Source of the DNA: CAMDTE01 sp034679985
GTDB lineage: Bacteria > Bacteroidota > Bacteroidia > Flavobacteriales > Schleiferiaceae
Reading direction: 5' to 3'
Assembly (NCBI GenBank): GCA_034679985.1
Contig: JAXITR010000033.1
Location: 1 to 25,200, forward strand
Length of the DNA stretch: 25,200 nt
A program made the position numbers and the translations under genes. Under the pieces are notes generated by a model. The model was not told where the DNA came from. It searched no databases and saw only the letters and a program-made list of their open reading frames with translations. The first letter of the stretch is position 1, and every line of letters starts with the position of its first letter. Positions 10,401 to 16,033 of this stretch are shown piece by piece.

Positions 10401-11029
10401 TGACTCTTGGCAAGACTAAATGCCATCACCTCGGACGACTCAATTGTGAAATTGTCCTTTTGCGCAATGGTCAGTATCCGCTCCGCAGTGGCCATTTCAG
10501 CAGCGGATGACACCTCTACGTTTTTCACCTGAATTGGCAACTCCCCTGTTGGGCTAAACATCAACGTGTTGGTGCCTGAGCGCAAATACTCTTTTCCCAA
10601 AATCACCTCGCCATCTTTAGTACGGAGGTACCGTTGGCCGTTGATGGTAATTCCGAGATCTTGAGCATCAGACTCAAAGCGCACTTTGACATTTTCCTTT
10701 GCTCCTCCCGTAATCTCAAATTCAAAGACATCATCGGTTGGCTTATTCAATGCATCATGGCTGTGCCCATTGAGGTAGGCCACATGCTGATCCACAAGAT
10801 GAACTTCAAAAGCTTCCGTTTCGGCCGTACTGAATTCGTTGTTCGTGGAGGACGCGAGTGATTCCGTTCTGGCTGCGGTCTTGGGGCTTGACAACCGCTC
10901 CATGTTCATGGGCGTATTCCACGGCTGTTCAACCACTACCCTGGCTGATGCCATTAAATCGGGCATCATCATGATACAGGCAATGGTAAAGGCGGCGCAA
11001 CGGTCAATGATAAGCGTAGTGCGGTTCAT
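752..11029 (-). CDS. Giant SpvB/TcB-TcC-like RHS-repeat protein with variable C-terminal tip
   Basis: A protein of about 3,425 residues that looks like fused TcB and TcC subunits of insecticidal toxin complexes, whose RHS/YD repeats build a hollow shell around a C-terminal cargo. Visible parts: signal peptide (1-30); about 300 residues of unknown beta-rich sequence; SpvB domain (about 325-620, with YSSSGGESWCGYGWSIPV); six DxNGDGxxD calcium-type loops at about 728, 812, 1458, 1544, 1633 and 1724; YD repeats from about 2180 (for example TYTYDLAGR); and an RHS core with DPETGLAYYGARYY at 3129 and ending DPNGL near 3177. The last 240 or so residues are a Gly-rich tip matching no toxin family I know. 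I chose ATG at 11029, which gives a good signal peptide, over an in-frame TTG seven codons earlier. The gene follows the T9SS-tailed protein by about 33 bp. No T9SS sorting tail is visible here, so its export route is unclear. Confidence 0.9.
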   Translation of the reverse strand: MNRTTLIIDRCAAFTIACIMMMPDLMASARVVVEQPWNTPMNMERLSSPKTAARTESLASSTNNEFSTAETEAFEVHLVDQHVAYLNGHSHDALNKPTDDVFEFEITGGAKENVKVRFESDAQDLGITINGQRYLRTKDGEVILGKEYLRSGTNTLMFSPTGELPIQVKNVEVSSAAEMATAERILTIAQKDNFTIESSEVMAFSLAKSQTAAIPYNMSNVTRGAVAYRSGEPAPEVISVRMAVNRDLSESNLRQAQIMYFDYSSKSWKQAFTKSIDHAAYVLEADVPGGTDYFAALIKTPEMPEAAAFMPTAISDLEPKSPAEGITLIQPPTANQQGDANISYPLSIPAGRQGMTPQIALNYSSSGGESWCGYGWSIPVQSISVDTRWGVPTFDDSLQSEVYLLDGESLHEEGGKKANRPEVSGSTVIYPTRNSGARQFFPKQQSSYRKIVRYGTGTNNYHWVVTEADGTSHYYGCVVPTSLDSNGVLTTGNGDITRWYLKKTEDRFGNNIAYTYETLVHPVGTGLKEAGKTMFLKKIQYTGKGSAVGKYSIEFISTAGRLDARIALNSGVKEVDDRKLDRIEVAYDGQLVKEFRLTYGTGNFNKVVLTKIGEYHNAQKFYEHSFTYKNVGTSVFESTPQKIKFSSIPSAPSMFEDMPFYSLINQAQVAISPSRLKTTKTLGWSVGGAMGFGITPEPVPTHKSKVWTLSGKLNYSESYSHDRYSLQDVNGDGLADLLISNDRNSKYSYRPLIVENGTAHFGAKQLFSSDRLYASVSRSINTGADYLTANELFTAGVNWNFTTSKVNRYIIDYNGDGILDRVVPKNGGISQIEFGLLDLHGKFTFSSNSQHTLNPVLQLDNLVTVEEEDLKNFEVVKTWVAPASGWINIDSEPLFLLDVTGQATVSIQHNETFIQTPTNIPANPGTFNGNKKVTKGDLLMFRLAADGSGMYDFVEWNPEVTYTTTLPADGNNSNFTVSSYGASYVLSGAEGVPFKKTDEIKIALNRDGFGFSDDVYFNIWVDEIDTTNAATTSTLYTNRLGQSATVFSAFSQPFINSYSTIPNLTAGRQYQLRFEVFSHSNIDWSKTSFRPEVEIKAHCDSNAVRIYPHVRYGMYNQIRTLEGQTSLSLPAGNYEINPEINENKSDINAVFSGVGSISMDQKVYFVVKSGGKTISKKVIILHKDQAGTSSNSLKMFTLNQSTGQPLNQVLPLQYSGAAGASFASTQIGNNSITLEFFAEESPFALKAINYVKDKLGQTRVITSAGTTYTSWSSGVNKNLFYGAPDLLGTRWKGWGQFAWSGNSQTEILMSQMVLAGADTSSNDATPAESLSIEQIQTANPWAHSFFTMAPVRGENAQGLWSYEAQRLDSIHKKDHYSVFGSHLGFYRCQGASSTGLFGEQEAELNLANASSSVFAAAASAQVTRSSSLSTNAGISNFSTSTSALPNDFYANNTRMFQDFNGDGYPDLVQQDSGNVTMQLTNASGGHTGSFVAVWDERSSKSHSTGFGVMLGGNYKNEDQRFITSGSPSYGVNIGTTYQTIEYEDVNGDGLVDRVYPNLDLVALNNGRGFEAKRSLAIPLVSINQSTVAPPTLSAAMANSLQGVSARISTESKSFTAGIGLNISGSRSKAMSIDINGDGLNDLLYESGYTHHVYLNTGTSYQLWGNSIPYPVVLADQPNQSQNFGFTGDAGGTHVYSPQPHVKASVTVNGGVNFAINKARSSFQDFNGDGALDLVTSEENGDLLIYYSKLATANYLVHVENPLGGSFSIDYQLVGHKRGSYPAKVKTHRANERLVWDMPSGRWVMASVTVHDGLNIHRDQVDDVDGADQTQVFFTYDGGIQNRREKDFAGFTRVETRQQNQLGTETSFPKAYLTEVVEYFAPLYLDFITLKRHSYQKGLVQATYSLHHQEANATSHVTKLISVQNSTYAFRTVDISTSYKGTIQTSGSGWAGVNWSTLGESQTIFPAVVATEVIHYPQIAQSKYHSQKFEIEYDAYFNVVRYQDKAKMTPGGISEVVVDAVSTLSTLEHVQLNSCSNLPTPFLNNGVIKGYAIAATKLGYTNDTLWLSSANLGNCTGTNVFGLDLCAGLESDTYNTQHYKDTLVTTCTYRTVTTANYTSDRIATMEYFSPSNAAGRTHVLKDHRIYVGAVALNNLVRESNVVSLTPDQKSIQQLQTRLDTAGNFAQSDLEYDAYGNVTKVTGPVNHLNQRAYTTYAYDTTLNQFVVSMSNQFGESACSSYDFATGLLQQSTDINGQPMAFEYDQFKRIKHVWAPKELQNPLSAPTISYSYALFVAPSGSSPAVHAVATTTHNLATSLDTSKPVNFYTPIPCTPINLANRPAISTGVRTATIVDGLARPAQIHKEQSSGASMNDFIVSGTQLLDKFGRTSQVYVDRTASSGFGVLQHYTVTAAALLEDLMQRNMTYDYLNRPLSSQTWFAQNSTQGQWTTTENHYGWNQDLLGVDHYFEKVSVLSNTGTGTLTPNSVSATYTDSRGRKVGQITYGATPTEHLVTQFDYNDIGELIQVTDPLGEQTTYTYDLAGRATKENHPDRGVTTTTYDKASNIVSIQTPATLSFGGSITMEYDYNRLMNKRMPNSTGTDLYDVDYTYGSYNDGRNGAGRIVSITQGGSFKSDYFRYDELGQRVEEEVSIDVPMHGVRNFTTQKFFDSFGRILQAQYPDGDQVDYGYNGLGELNTIKSKVAGVTQDIVSAISYNGYGQISQMTYGNGTTTNYSYASGNPNKATTLMGSTVNAKEQGASAFTPVLSRTYTYNKQGMVAQMNRTVAGSLLLQAGNASFSDAYTYDRFGRLEAHEQSKGATSIYSLDMQYNQAGGITFKNSNGSGFMNASALTYNLEYTYVGKKYHQLDQVWDPTNGILTKFKYNTTGSVTQIDDSSQPVVQDFFWNEQQQLTGVSNQQGVHHYVYDHSGERIMKSSLINSTVYLNDQVIDDVNNLDPYTVYVNPYYVVTGLMGGDRVSKHYYMNQQRVATDITINYDPNSKGGGQQEQAKGSSVKETAWSPALTDFNEVLVGLGQKPLDTASLELPTLASYYPEAVINPATSSITESTTSAPRILFWYHPDYLGNVDLITERDGYTHEFFMYNPWGEEMHQWNANTYAFTSPYRFNSKELDPETGLAYYGARYYQNKLGVWLSVDPLANAAPGWTPYRFGFNNPIKFTDPNGLFETELDAKQWAKDNSIRTGWFSRHKIEQSSDGTWAINNRKEGISYFREAALDGLKVLGRRDDGVIKSALVPAQPYNEFSAIASEIWNSPIARIYIPDKISISFSSSVTAFAGNSTDFSFNWITRGHDAQFIPYALLTIGGQGGGQVSGDALINVNAGYYATSDMRSLKKGQAREGLLGWSAFVSADAGIGIGGSVVGSTGFWDSPFDSRPTWISGGFGIGASIGGGTTIGLSYSWPIIPNQFNK
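2434..2556 (-). repeat. Intact-gene copy of the 123-bp direct repeat shared with 1-123
   Basis: This is the RHS core-coding partner of the exact direct repeat at the left edge of the window. Both copies lie in the same orientation about 2.3 kb apart and enclose the rest of the core, the tip and the small downstream ORF. Identity is 123 of 123 where both are visible. Recombination between the copies would remove 1-2433-type material and join the core to whatever tip lies beyond the window edge. Confidence 0.85.
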
Positions 11030-11062
11030 GTCTTTCGTAAATGAGGTCAATGGGAGATTGCT

Positions 11063-12673
11063 TTAGTGGCCTGCCACCAGTAGTTTTTGGCTGTAGATGA
11101 TTCCATTTTGAATCACCACCACGGTATGAAGTCCTGGGCTGGTGCCCATCAGCTCCACGGTCATTTGATCCGCGTATGCAAGTACTTGCTTCATTTCAAG
11201 TTTACCCGAACCGTCATTCAGCATAACGGTAACCGGATTGCCACTTGGAAGGCCGCTGATGACAAGTTTCGAGCCCTGGCCAACCAAAACAGGGTTGGGG
11301 ATTAACGCCAGTGTTGGGCGTTTAACCATCGGAGACTGTGCCACCGATTCGTCCACGTGAATAATGCGTTCGGAGACCACCTGGCCATCTTTGTCCAGGA
11401 GCCACACCTGGTACTGCCCCTTGTCCATAAATGTGGAGAATGTCTGCCCAGGAAGGGTCTGCTCAACAGTCAATCCGGAATTCAAGTGGAGGTATTTAAG
11501 ATTCAATCCATCCAACCCGCTTGAGTTGTCTACCGTGAGCTCATTGGCGACCGTTGTAATGGTTATCTCGTCGCAGGGATCACCCTTGATGTCCGTGAAG
11601 AAGTAGTGCATTCCGTTTTGAATGCTGGCCAGCGGTACTTTAAACGTCACCTTGGGTGTGCTGCTAATCCTCGGTACCCAGATGTAGTTCGAACCGTCCG
11701 TCAACCAGACCGAGTCAGATACACTCCCTTTCGCTGGCGGATCAACGCTTACATACATGTATAGAGCCGCACTCGCCCAGTTCATGGGCTTCAACTTCCA
11801 ATTGCCCAGCGGATTGGATCCGTCGCGCAGGCAACGCAGGTAGATGGACATGGATTCCGGAACGCGTTCGCTCATGATCAGGAATGCTCCCTCATTAATG
11901 GAAATATTGGGCATCACTCCTTGGGGCACGGCTCCGTTGAGACTCAGGCGGATGTACGATCCGTGGGACGCCATGGTTTGTGATTGGTAGAAGTCCTCGT
12001 TGGACGATCTACCCAATCCCAAAACGCGCAAGTTGTACATCTTGTCGGTTTTAAAATCCCAGTACCGTGAACTGTCCGCAGCCCAGTAGTCCCTCCAATT
12101 GGGATTGGTTACCCCGGTGATGGGAACGGAGTATTTGATGGCTAGGTAGGAGTTGACTTTCTTGATGTCCTGGCGACTTTGGAGCTTGGGATAGTAAATC
12201 AGCTCAGCGACAGAGAACAGACTGGAATCCAGAAGGTTAAAGTTTGGCGTGTTGCTGGTCTTGAAGCGCGGAGATCGCTGCATTGAGAGCGTTAAAATCT
12301 TTGCGTTGCCATCACTGAAATCCAGCGCCGTGGAGTCTTTTCCGTGGACCAGGAGATTATCGTTGACCATGATATCCCCCAACTCAAAGAACGGACTGCC
12401 AACCGGGGTATTGAAATTGGGTTTGAGCACCAAGAACAGGGTGGTTGTTCCTTGAAGGGGCGGAATCAACGTATCGGCTTGGCCTTTTAAGTGCAATAGG
12501 TTTAAACTCCGGTAATTCGCCACAAAGTCGGATGAGTCACCGTTAGCGCTCCAAAGACTTGCACCCCTGATTCCGCCGGGCGCTTTTTGAATTTGGCCAT
12601 AGGAGTATGCGAAGGGGGAAAAAACAATGGCGGATACCACAATTACCCGCTGAACAAAATTGGAACACCGCAT
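11063..12673 (-). CDS. Secreted protein with T9SS-type C-terminal sorting domain
   Basis: A 536-residue protein starting with ATG and a Sec signal peptide (about residues 1-27, ending near YSYGQ). The next part, from GGIRGASLW, resembles the lectin-like/DUF8202-type domain seen in many flavobacterial secreted proteins; the phrase KVNSYLAIKYSVPI near residue 170, followed by a YW..D..Y segment, is typical of that group. From about 453 to the end, PNPVLVGQGSKLVISGLPSG followed by a beta-sandwich and a final QKLLV-type strand matches the T9SS type A sorting domain, so the product should cross the outer membrane by T9SS and stay on the surface or be released. It is the first gene of a minus-strand pair with the giant rhs gene, which suggests a joint role such as surface binding. 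That link is inference. Confidence 0.75.
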   Translation of the reverse strand: MRCSNFVQRVIVVSAIVFSPFAYSYGQIQKAPGGIRGASLWSANGDSSDFVANYRSLNLLHLKGQADTLIPPLQGTTTLFLVLKPNFNTPVGSPFFELGDIMVNDNLLVHGKDSTALDFSDGNAKILTLSMQRSPRFKTSNTPNFNLLDSSLFSVAELIYYPKLQSRQDIKKVNSYLAIKYSVPITGVTNPNWRDYWAADSSRYWDFKTDKMYNLRVLGLGRSSNEDFYQSQTMASHGSYIRLSLNGAVPQGVMPNISINEGAFLIMSERVPESMSIYLRCLRDGSNPLGNWKLKPMNWASAALYMYVSVDPPAKGSVSDSVWLTDGSNYIWVPRISSTPKVTFKVPLASIQNGMHYFFTDIKGDPCDEITITTVANELTVDNSSGLDGLNLKYLHLNSGLTVEQTLPGQTFSTFMDKGQYQVWLLDKDGQVVSERIIHVDESVAQSPMVKRPTLALIPNPVLVGQGSKLVISGLPSGNPVTVMLNDGSGKLEMKQVLAYADQMTVELMGTSPGLHTVVVIQNGIIYSQKLLVAGH

Positions 12674-12722
12674 TTTAAACCTCTGTTGTGAGTTGAGCGG
12701 CCAAGGTTGAACTTTCTTTCAA

Positions 12723-12754
12723 AATTCGCGTGATAGAATTATATCACGCGAATT
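12723..12754. promoter_or_regulatory. Perfect 13-bp inverted repeat upstream of the rhs operon, candidate operator
   Basis: The arms AATTCGCGTGATA (12723-12735) and TATCACGCGAATT (12742-12754) are perfect reverse complements around the 6-base spacer GAATTA. The element lies 50 bp before the ATG of the T9SS-tailed protein, in AT-rich intergenic DNA. A separate terminator-like hairpin (12850-12877) already serves the gene upstream, so I favour an operator or 5'-leader hairpin for the rhs operon. On the minus strand it is followed by TTTTG, so a weak terminator cannot be excluded. The partial match GAATTTTG to the -7 consensus overlaps its edge. Confidence 0.55.
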
Positions 12755-12844
12755 AAATATTTTCATTTTTACTTAGCGTCTTGTATTCCCCCCTCAAACA
12801 CAAACCCTCCAAAAGGTTAATACCGGATTCCGAGCTCCGCTCAT

Positions 12845-12877
12845 AATAAACGACGGAAACCATCGCTTTCGCGTCGT
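12845..12877 (-). terminator. Probable rho-independent terminator of the beta-helix lipoprotein gene
   Basis: On the minus strand ACGACG-(C)-GAAA pairs with TTTC-CGTCGT around the loop GCGATGG with a single bulged base. The stem is followed by TTTATTATG. It lies 54 bp after the stop of the lipoprotein gene, so it probably ends that transcript before the rhs operon begins. The T-tract is short, hence moderate confidence. Confidence 0.45.
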
Positions 12878-12930
12878 GAGTTCGCCCGTCCATTACCTGC
12901 AGTTGTGCCCATTCGCTCCGCGCTTCGCCT

Positions 12931-14424
12931 TTATTCCGGACGCTCCAGTGCGCCCAAATCAGGAAAGGGCAGTCGGCTCAAACCGTTGAGGCTGATGGGT
13001 ACCCGTTGGGCGGCGGGGAGTCGTCCCACGTTGAGCGCGGGGGAAAGCGAATCCGGAAGGTAATTGGATTGCAGGGGGCTTTTGAGGCGCGCGGACTGGT
13101 TGATCAGGCAGCCGTCGAAATGGGTTAAATCGCTGAGGCTGTACACCGGCGGATCCGGTTGGGTGCGGATCGTGAGCAAGCATTTGTCAAATTTGTAGTT
13201 GAAGGCGGCTCCGTCCACCTTGCCAATTCCCACCTCCTGCACGTTGTTGCCCGTCACAATGCAGTTGGCGAATTCTGCTTGGAGCAGGGGGCGCAAACGC
13301 TTGACTTGGTTGGCGTCTTCGTAGTAGTTGAACAGGCCCAGGGTGGGGGTGGAGCGGCCGCTTCCAAAGTAGTTGGCCACGGTGCAGTGGTCCATCACCA
13401 CGCGTCCGCCCAGTGCGTACACTCCGTAGAGGCCGGCGTCCGCTACCACCGTGTTGGTGGCGCGTACGTTGCCAAAGCCGCTGTAGATGCCCGCGCGGCT
13501 TTGGTGCTCCACCACGGTGTTGTGGAGGATGAGGTTGGGGGTGCTGGACGCCGTGGAATCCACCCGGATCCCTATGGTTCCGTTCTTCACCACGGCGTTT
13601 TGGAATTTGGCCGTGGCGCCCGATTGCACAAAAATGCCGCCCAGGGCGCCGCCCCACTGACCGGGGATGTCGTCGTAAAAAGGTTCCAGTCGGTCTCCCT
13701 GAAAGACCACCGGATTTTGCTGGCTGCCCAGGGAAAGGGGATCCACCTCCAAGGTGCCGCCGCGGTACACCCACAGGCCGGAATTGGCGTGGAAGTGGAT
13801 TTGCGTTCCGGGCTCAATGCGAAACGTTTGGGCGCTGTCTACCACCACGTAGCCGTAGACCACGTGCGGCTTGTCGTTGGTCCAGACGGTGTTGGGGGGG
13901 AGGATTTTGTAGGGGATGCGCAGGGGTTGGTTGGGTTCCGGTTGCGGGATGACCAGTTCGTTGGTGGGGTAGTGGAAGTGCGCGTCCAGGGCCAAGGTGA
14001 CCAGGTCAATGTCTTGGCGCACGGTGCCGGTTTGCACCACAATGGAATCCGTGTAGAGGAATTGTGCGCCCTGCGGCGGTGCCGTCACCTCTACAAAAAT
14101 CCACAGGGAATCTCCGGCGGCCAATTCCACGTCTTCCACGCTGGGCCCCACGTTGCCGTTGACGTTGATGCGGAAGGGGCTGCTGGCGCCCCCGGCAAGT
14201 TCAATGCGTTTGATCCGCAGGTTGTCCGACGTCGGATTGATGACGCGAACGCTGCGCGTGCTGGACCCCACCTGCGCGAAGACGGTGTCCAAAAAAACGG
14301 TATCTTCGGAAAAGCGCAGCACGGCGTCCCGGTCCACGAAGTTCATTTCTGGGCTGCAGGCCGCCGTCCAAAGCAGGGTTGCGAGGACTGCCGCGCGTAG
14401 AACTATTTTTTGTATCTTTGCCAT
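12931..14424 (-). CDS. Right-handed beta-helix outer-membrane/surface lipoprotein
   Basis: A 497-residue protein with an N-terminal lipoprotein signal: a hydrophobic stretch, then T-A-A-C with the Cys at residue 23, so it is probably lipid-anchored in the cell envelope. After an Ig-like/beta-sandwich region (about 30-170, VRVINPTSDNLRIKRIEL) comes a parallel beta-helix (about 190-420), with PGTQIHFHANSGLWVYRGG and repeated short strand patterns such as NAVVKNGTIGIRV and NTVVADAGLYGVYALGG. Beta-helix folds often bind or cleave polysaccharides, but I see no catalytic motif that assigns a substrate. It ends in a short LGALE-type phrase common in such proteins. I chose ATG at 14424 over an in-frame TTG two codons upstream. 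It is divergent from rpmE and separated from the rhs operon by about 257 bp. Confidence 0.8.
   Translation of the reverse strand: MAKIQKIVLRAAVLATLLWTAACSPEMNFVDRDAVLRFSEDTVFLDTVFAQVGSSTRSVRVINPTSDNLRIKRIELAGGASSPFRINVNGNVGPSVEDVELAAGDSLWIFVEVTAPPQGAQFLYTDSIVVQTGTVRQDIDLVTLALDAHFHYPTNELVIPQPEPNQPLRIPYKILPPNTVWTNDKPHVVYGYVVVDSAQTFRIEPGTQIHFHANSGLWVYRGGTLEVDPLSLGSQQNPVVFQGDRLEPFYDDIPGQWGGALGGIFVQSGATAKFQNAVVKNGTIGIRVDSTASSTPNLILHNTVVEHQSRAGIYSGFGNVRATNTVVADAGLYGVYALGGRVVMDHCTVANYFGSGRSTPTLGLFNYYEDANQVKRLRPLLQAEFANCIVTGNNVQEVGIGKVDGAAFNYKFDKCLLTIRTQPDPPVYSLSDLTHFDGCLINQSARLKSPLQSNYLPDSLSPALNVGRLPAAQRVPISLNGLSRLPFPDLGALERPE
14412..14419 (+). promoter_or_regulatory. Bacteroidota -7 promoter element for rpmE
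   Basis: TATCTTTG matches TAnnTTTG exactly. Transcription would start near 14426 and give a leader of about 50 bases holding the hairpin at 14436-14457. No clear -33 TTTG was found at the usual spacing. The element overlaps the first codons of the divergent lipoprotein gene. Confidence 0.45.
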
Positions 14425-14435
14425 CCGCAAATTGG

Positions 14436-14457
14436 GAGTCGGGCAAAAACTCGACTC
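14436..14457 (+). promoter_or_regulatory. Hairpin in the rpmE 5' leader
   Basis: GAGTCG (14436-14441) pairs with CGACTC (14452-14457) around a 10-base A-rich loop, 19 bases before the rpmE start. Ribosomal protein genes are often controlled by leader structures, so autoregulation is possible. The same DNA could also be an operator shared with the divergent lipoprotein gene. Confidence 0.35.
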
Positions 14458-14476
14458 AATTTTAATAAAAAACGCG

Positions 14477-14728
14477 ATGAAAAAAGGAATTCACCCCGAG
14501 AGCTACCGCATGTGCGCCTTCAAAGATATGGGCACGGGCGATATTGTCCTCAACAAATCCTGCGCCAACACCAAAGAAACCATTGAGGTGGACGGCGCGG
14601 AGTACCCCTTGATCAAGATGGAAATTTCCATGTTCTCCCACCCGTTCTACACGGGCAAGGTGAAGTTGATCGACACCGCCGGCCGCGTGGACAAGTTCCG
14701 CAACCGCTACGCGAAGTTCAGCAAGTAA
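14477..14728 (+). CDS. rpmE: 50S ribosomal protein L31, type B
   Basis: An 83-residue protein, the usual length for type B L31, a component of the large ribosomal subunit that helps bridge it to the small subunit. It begins MKKGIHPESYRMCAFKDMGTG and contains the conserved stretch ISMFSHPFYTGKVKLIDTAGRVDKF near the C-terminus. The CxxC zinc motifs of type A L31 are absent, as expected for the zinc-free type B form. I chose ATG at 14477 because upstream in-frame sequence belongs to the opposite-strand lipoprotein gene. It stands alone, with its own promoter-like element, a leader hairpin and a strong terminator. Confidence 0.95.
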   Translation: MKKGIHPESYRMCAFKDMGTGDIVLNKSCANTKETIEVDGAEYPLIKMEISMFSHPFYTGKVKLIDTAGRVDKFRNRYAKFSK

Positions 14729-14746
14729 TACACCCCATTTGGGTTC

Positions 14747-14773
14747 AAAACCGCCCCTTGGGGCGGTTTTTTT
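14747..14773 (+). terminator. Rho-independent terminator after rpmE
   Basis: AAAACCGCCCC pairs with GGGGCGGTTTT across a very short loop, followed by a run of seven T. It lies 18 bp after the rpmE stop and isolates rpmE from the glmU-lon-porQ-cmk run. Confidence 0.85.
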
Positions 14774-14813
14774 ATGCTCTGATTTTTCGGGGCTTTCCGT
14801 AACTTGTCGCTTC

Positions 14814-16022
14814 ATGAGTGCACTGAAAATAGTCTTGGTAGATGGCGCGGAGCGCGCCCCTTTGTTGCCGTTGGTGGCCACGCGCCCGGTGGGCGATTTG
14901 CGCTTGGGCATTGGAACGCTGGCGGAAAAATGGCGCAAACGTTTGGGTGCCGACGTGTACTTCGGTACGGAGTCCCTCTTTCATGCGCTCCCGGCGTATC
15001 CCTCCTGGGACGGGCCGGCCGTGTATTGGGAAGCCGGTGTTTGCCCCACGGACGCCTTGGCGGCCGCAGCCGCCAATCTTCGGCCCGGGCAAACCCTGGT
15101 TTGGAACGAGACCGTCGTTGCCGTCTTCGCAGACCGTGAGGCCTCGGATCCGCGGCTGCTCCCAGAGCCCACCGCGGACCGCGTCGTCGTCTCCGACGCC
15201 TCCGCCGTCCGCATCACCCGCCTTTGGCACCTTTTCCAGCACAACGGTGCGGAGCTGGAGCGCGATTTTGCGGTGTGGACCGCCGGACGAACCTCCGCGC
15301 CGATGCACTCCAGCACCACCGTACTGGGCGATCGATTCTTTGCGGAGCCCGGCGCGCAGGCGCTGGCCAGCGTGCTCAACACCACCACAGGCCCCATCTA
15401 CTTGGGGGCGGATTCGGAAATCCAAGAAGGGTGTATGGTGCGCGGCGGCTTGGCCTTGGGAGACCACGCCGTCCTGAAAATGGGCGCCAAAATCTACGGG
15501 CCCACCACCGTGGGACCGGATTGCCGCGTGGGCGGAGAGGTCAACAACTGCGTGCTGTGGGGCCGCTCCAACAAAGGGCACGACGGCTTTTTGGGGAACG
15601 CCGTTTTGGGCGAGTGGTGCAACATTGGTGCAGACTCCAACAATTCCAACCTCAAGAACAACTACGAAGAGGTCAAACTCTGGAGCTACCCGCGCGGCAG
15701 TTTTGAACGCACGGGGTTGCAATTCTGCGGCCTGGTCATGGGCGACCACAGCAAGTGCGGCATCAACACCATGTTCAACACCGGTACCGTGGTGGGCGTG
15801 AGCTGCAACGTATTTGGCGCCGGTTTTCCGCGCAACTTTATACCGGACTTCAGCTGGGGCGGCGCCCAAGGACTGTCCGAATACACGCTGGACAAGGCAT
15901 TGGCAACGGCCGAGCGCGTGATGGACCGCCGCTCCCTAGCCCTGACCCCGGCGCACCGCGCCATTCTGTCTGAGGTGCATGCCAAAACGGCTGATTTGCG
16001 CCGTGGCACGACCCTTGCCTAA
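14814..16022 (+). CDS. GlmU-family sugar nucleotidyltransferase/acyltransferase (Bacteroidota alternative type)
   Basis: A 402-residue protein of the alternative GlmU type found in Bacteroidota, thought to make UDP-N-acetylglucosamine for peptidoglycan and other glycans from glucosamine-1-phosphate. The N-terminal part has the family pattern RAPLLPLVATRPVGDLRLGI and LAEKW in place of the classical Gly-rich nucleotidyltransferase loop. Residues about 195-345 are a left-handed beta-helix of hexapeptide repeats (GADSEIQEGCMVRG, GPTTVGPDCRVGGEVNNCV, KGHDGFLGNAVLGEWCNIGA), as in acetyltransferases. The start is ATG at 14814; in-frame sequence upstream reads through the terminator and is not coding. 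It heads a plus-strand run with lon 11 bp downstream. Family membership is clear, but the exact sugar substrate is inferred. Confidence 0.85.
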   Translation: MSALKIVLVDGAERAPLLPLVATRPVGDLRLGIGTLAEKWRKRLGADVYFGTESLFHALPAYPSWDGPAVYWEAGVCPTDALAAAAANLRPGQTLVWNETVVAVFADREASDPRLLPEPTADRVVVSDASAVRITRLWHLFQHNGAELERDFAVWTAGRTSAPMHSSTTVLGDRFFAEPGAQALASVLNTTTGPIYLGADSEIQEGCMVRGGLALGDHAVLKMGAKIYGPTTVGPDCRVGGEVNNCVLWGRSNKGHDGFLGNAVLGEWCNIGADSNNSNLKNNYEEVKLWSYPRGSFERTGLQFCGLVMGDHSKCGINTMFNTGTVVGVSCNVFGAGFPRNFIPDFSWGGAQGLSEYTLDKALATAERVMDRRSLALTPAHRAILSEVHAKTADLRRGTTLA

Positions 16023-16033
16023 CGTTTGTTTCC

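Noticed and set aside
12731..12746. TATAAT-like hexamer in the palindrome spacer on the minus strand as a sigma-70 -10 box
   Set aside because: Bacteroidota housekeeping promoters use TAnnTTTG at -7, and the hexamer is explained by the palindrome.
13159..14400. Long open frame of 413 codons on the plus strand, opposite the beta-helix lipoprotein
   Set aside because: It is antisense to a gene with a clear lipoprotein signal and beta-helix pattern. Its translation is a His/Val/Gly-rich composition artefact with no recognisable domain.
14772..15869. Long minus-strand open frame opposite the glmU-like gene
   Set aside because: It is an antisense shadow of a gene with clear hexapeptide repeats and family motifs.
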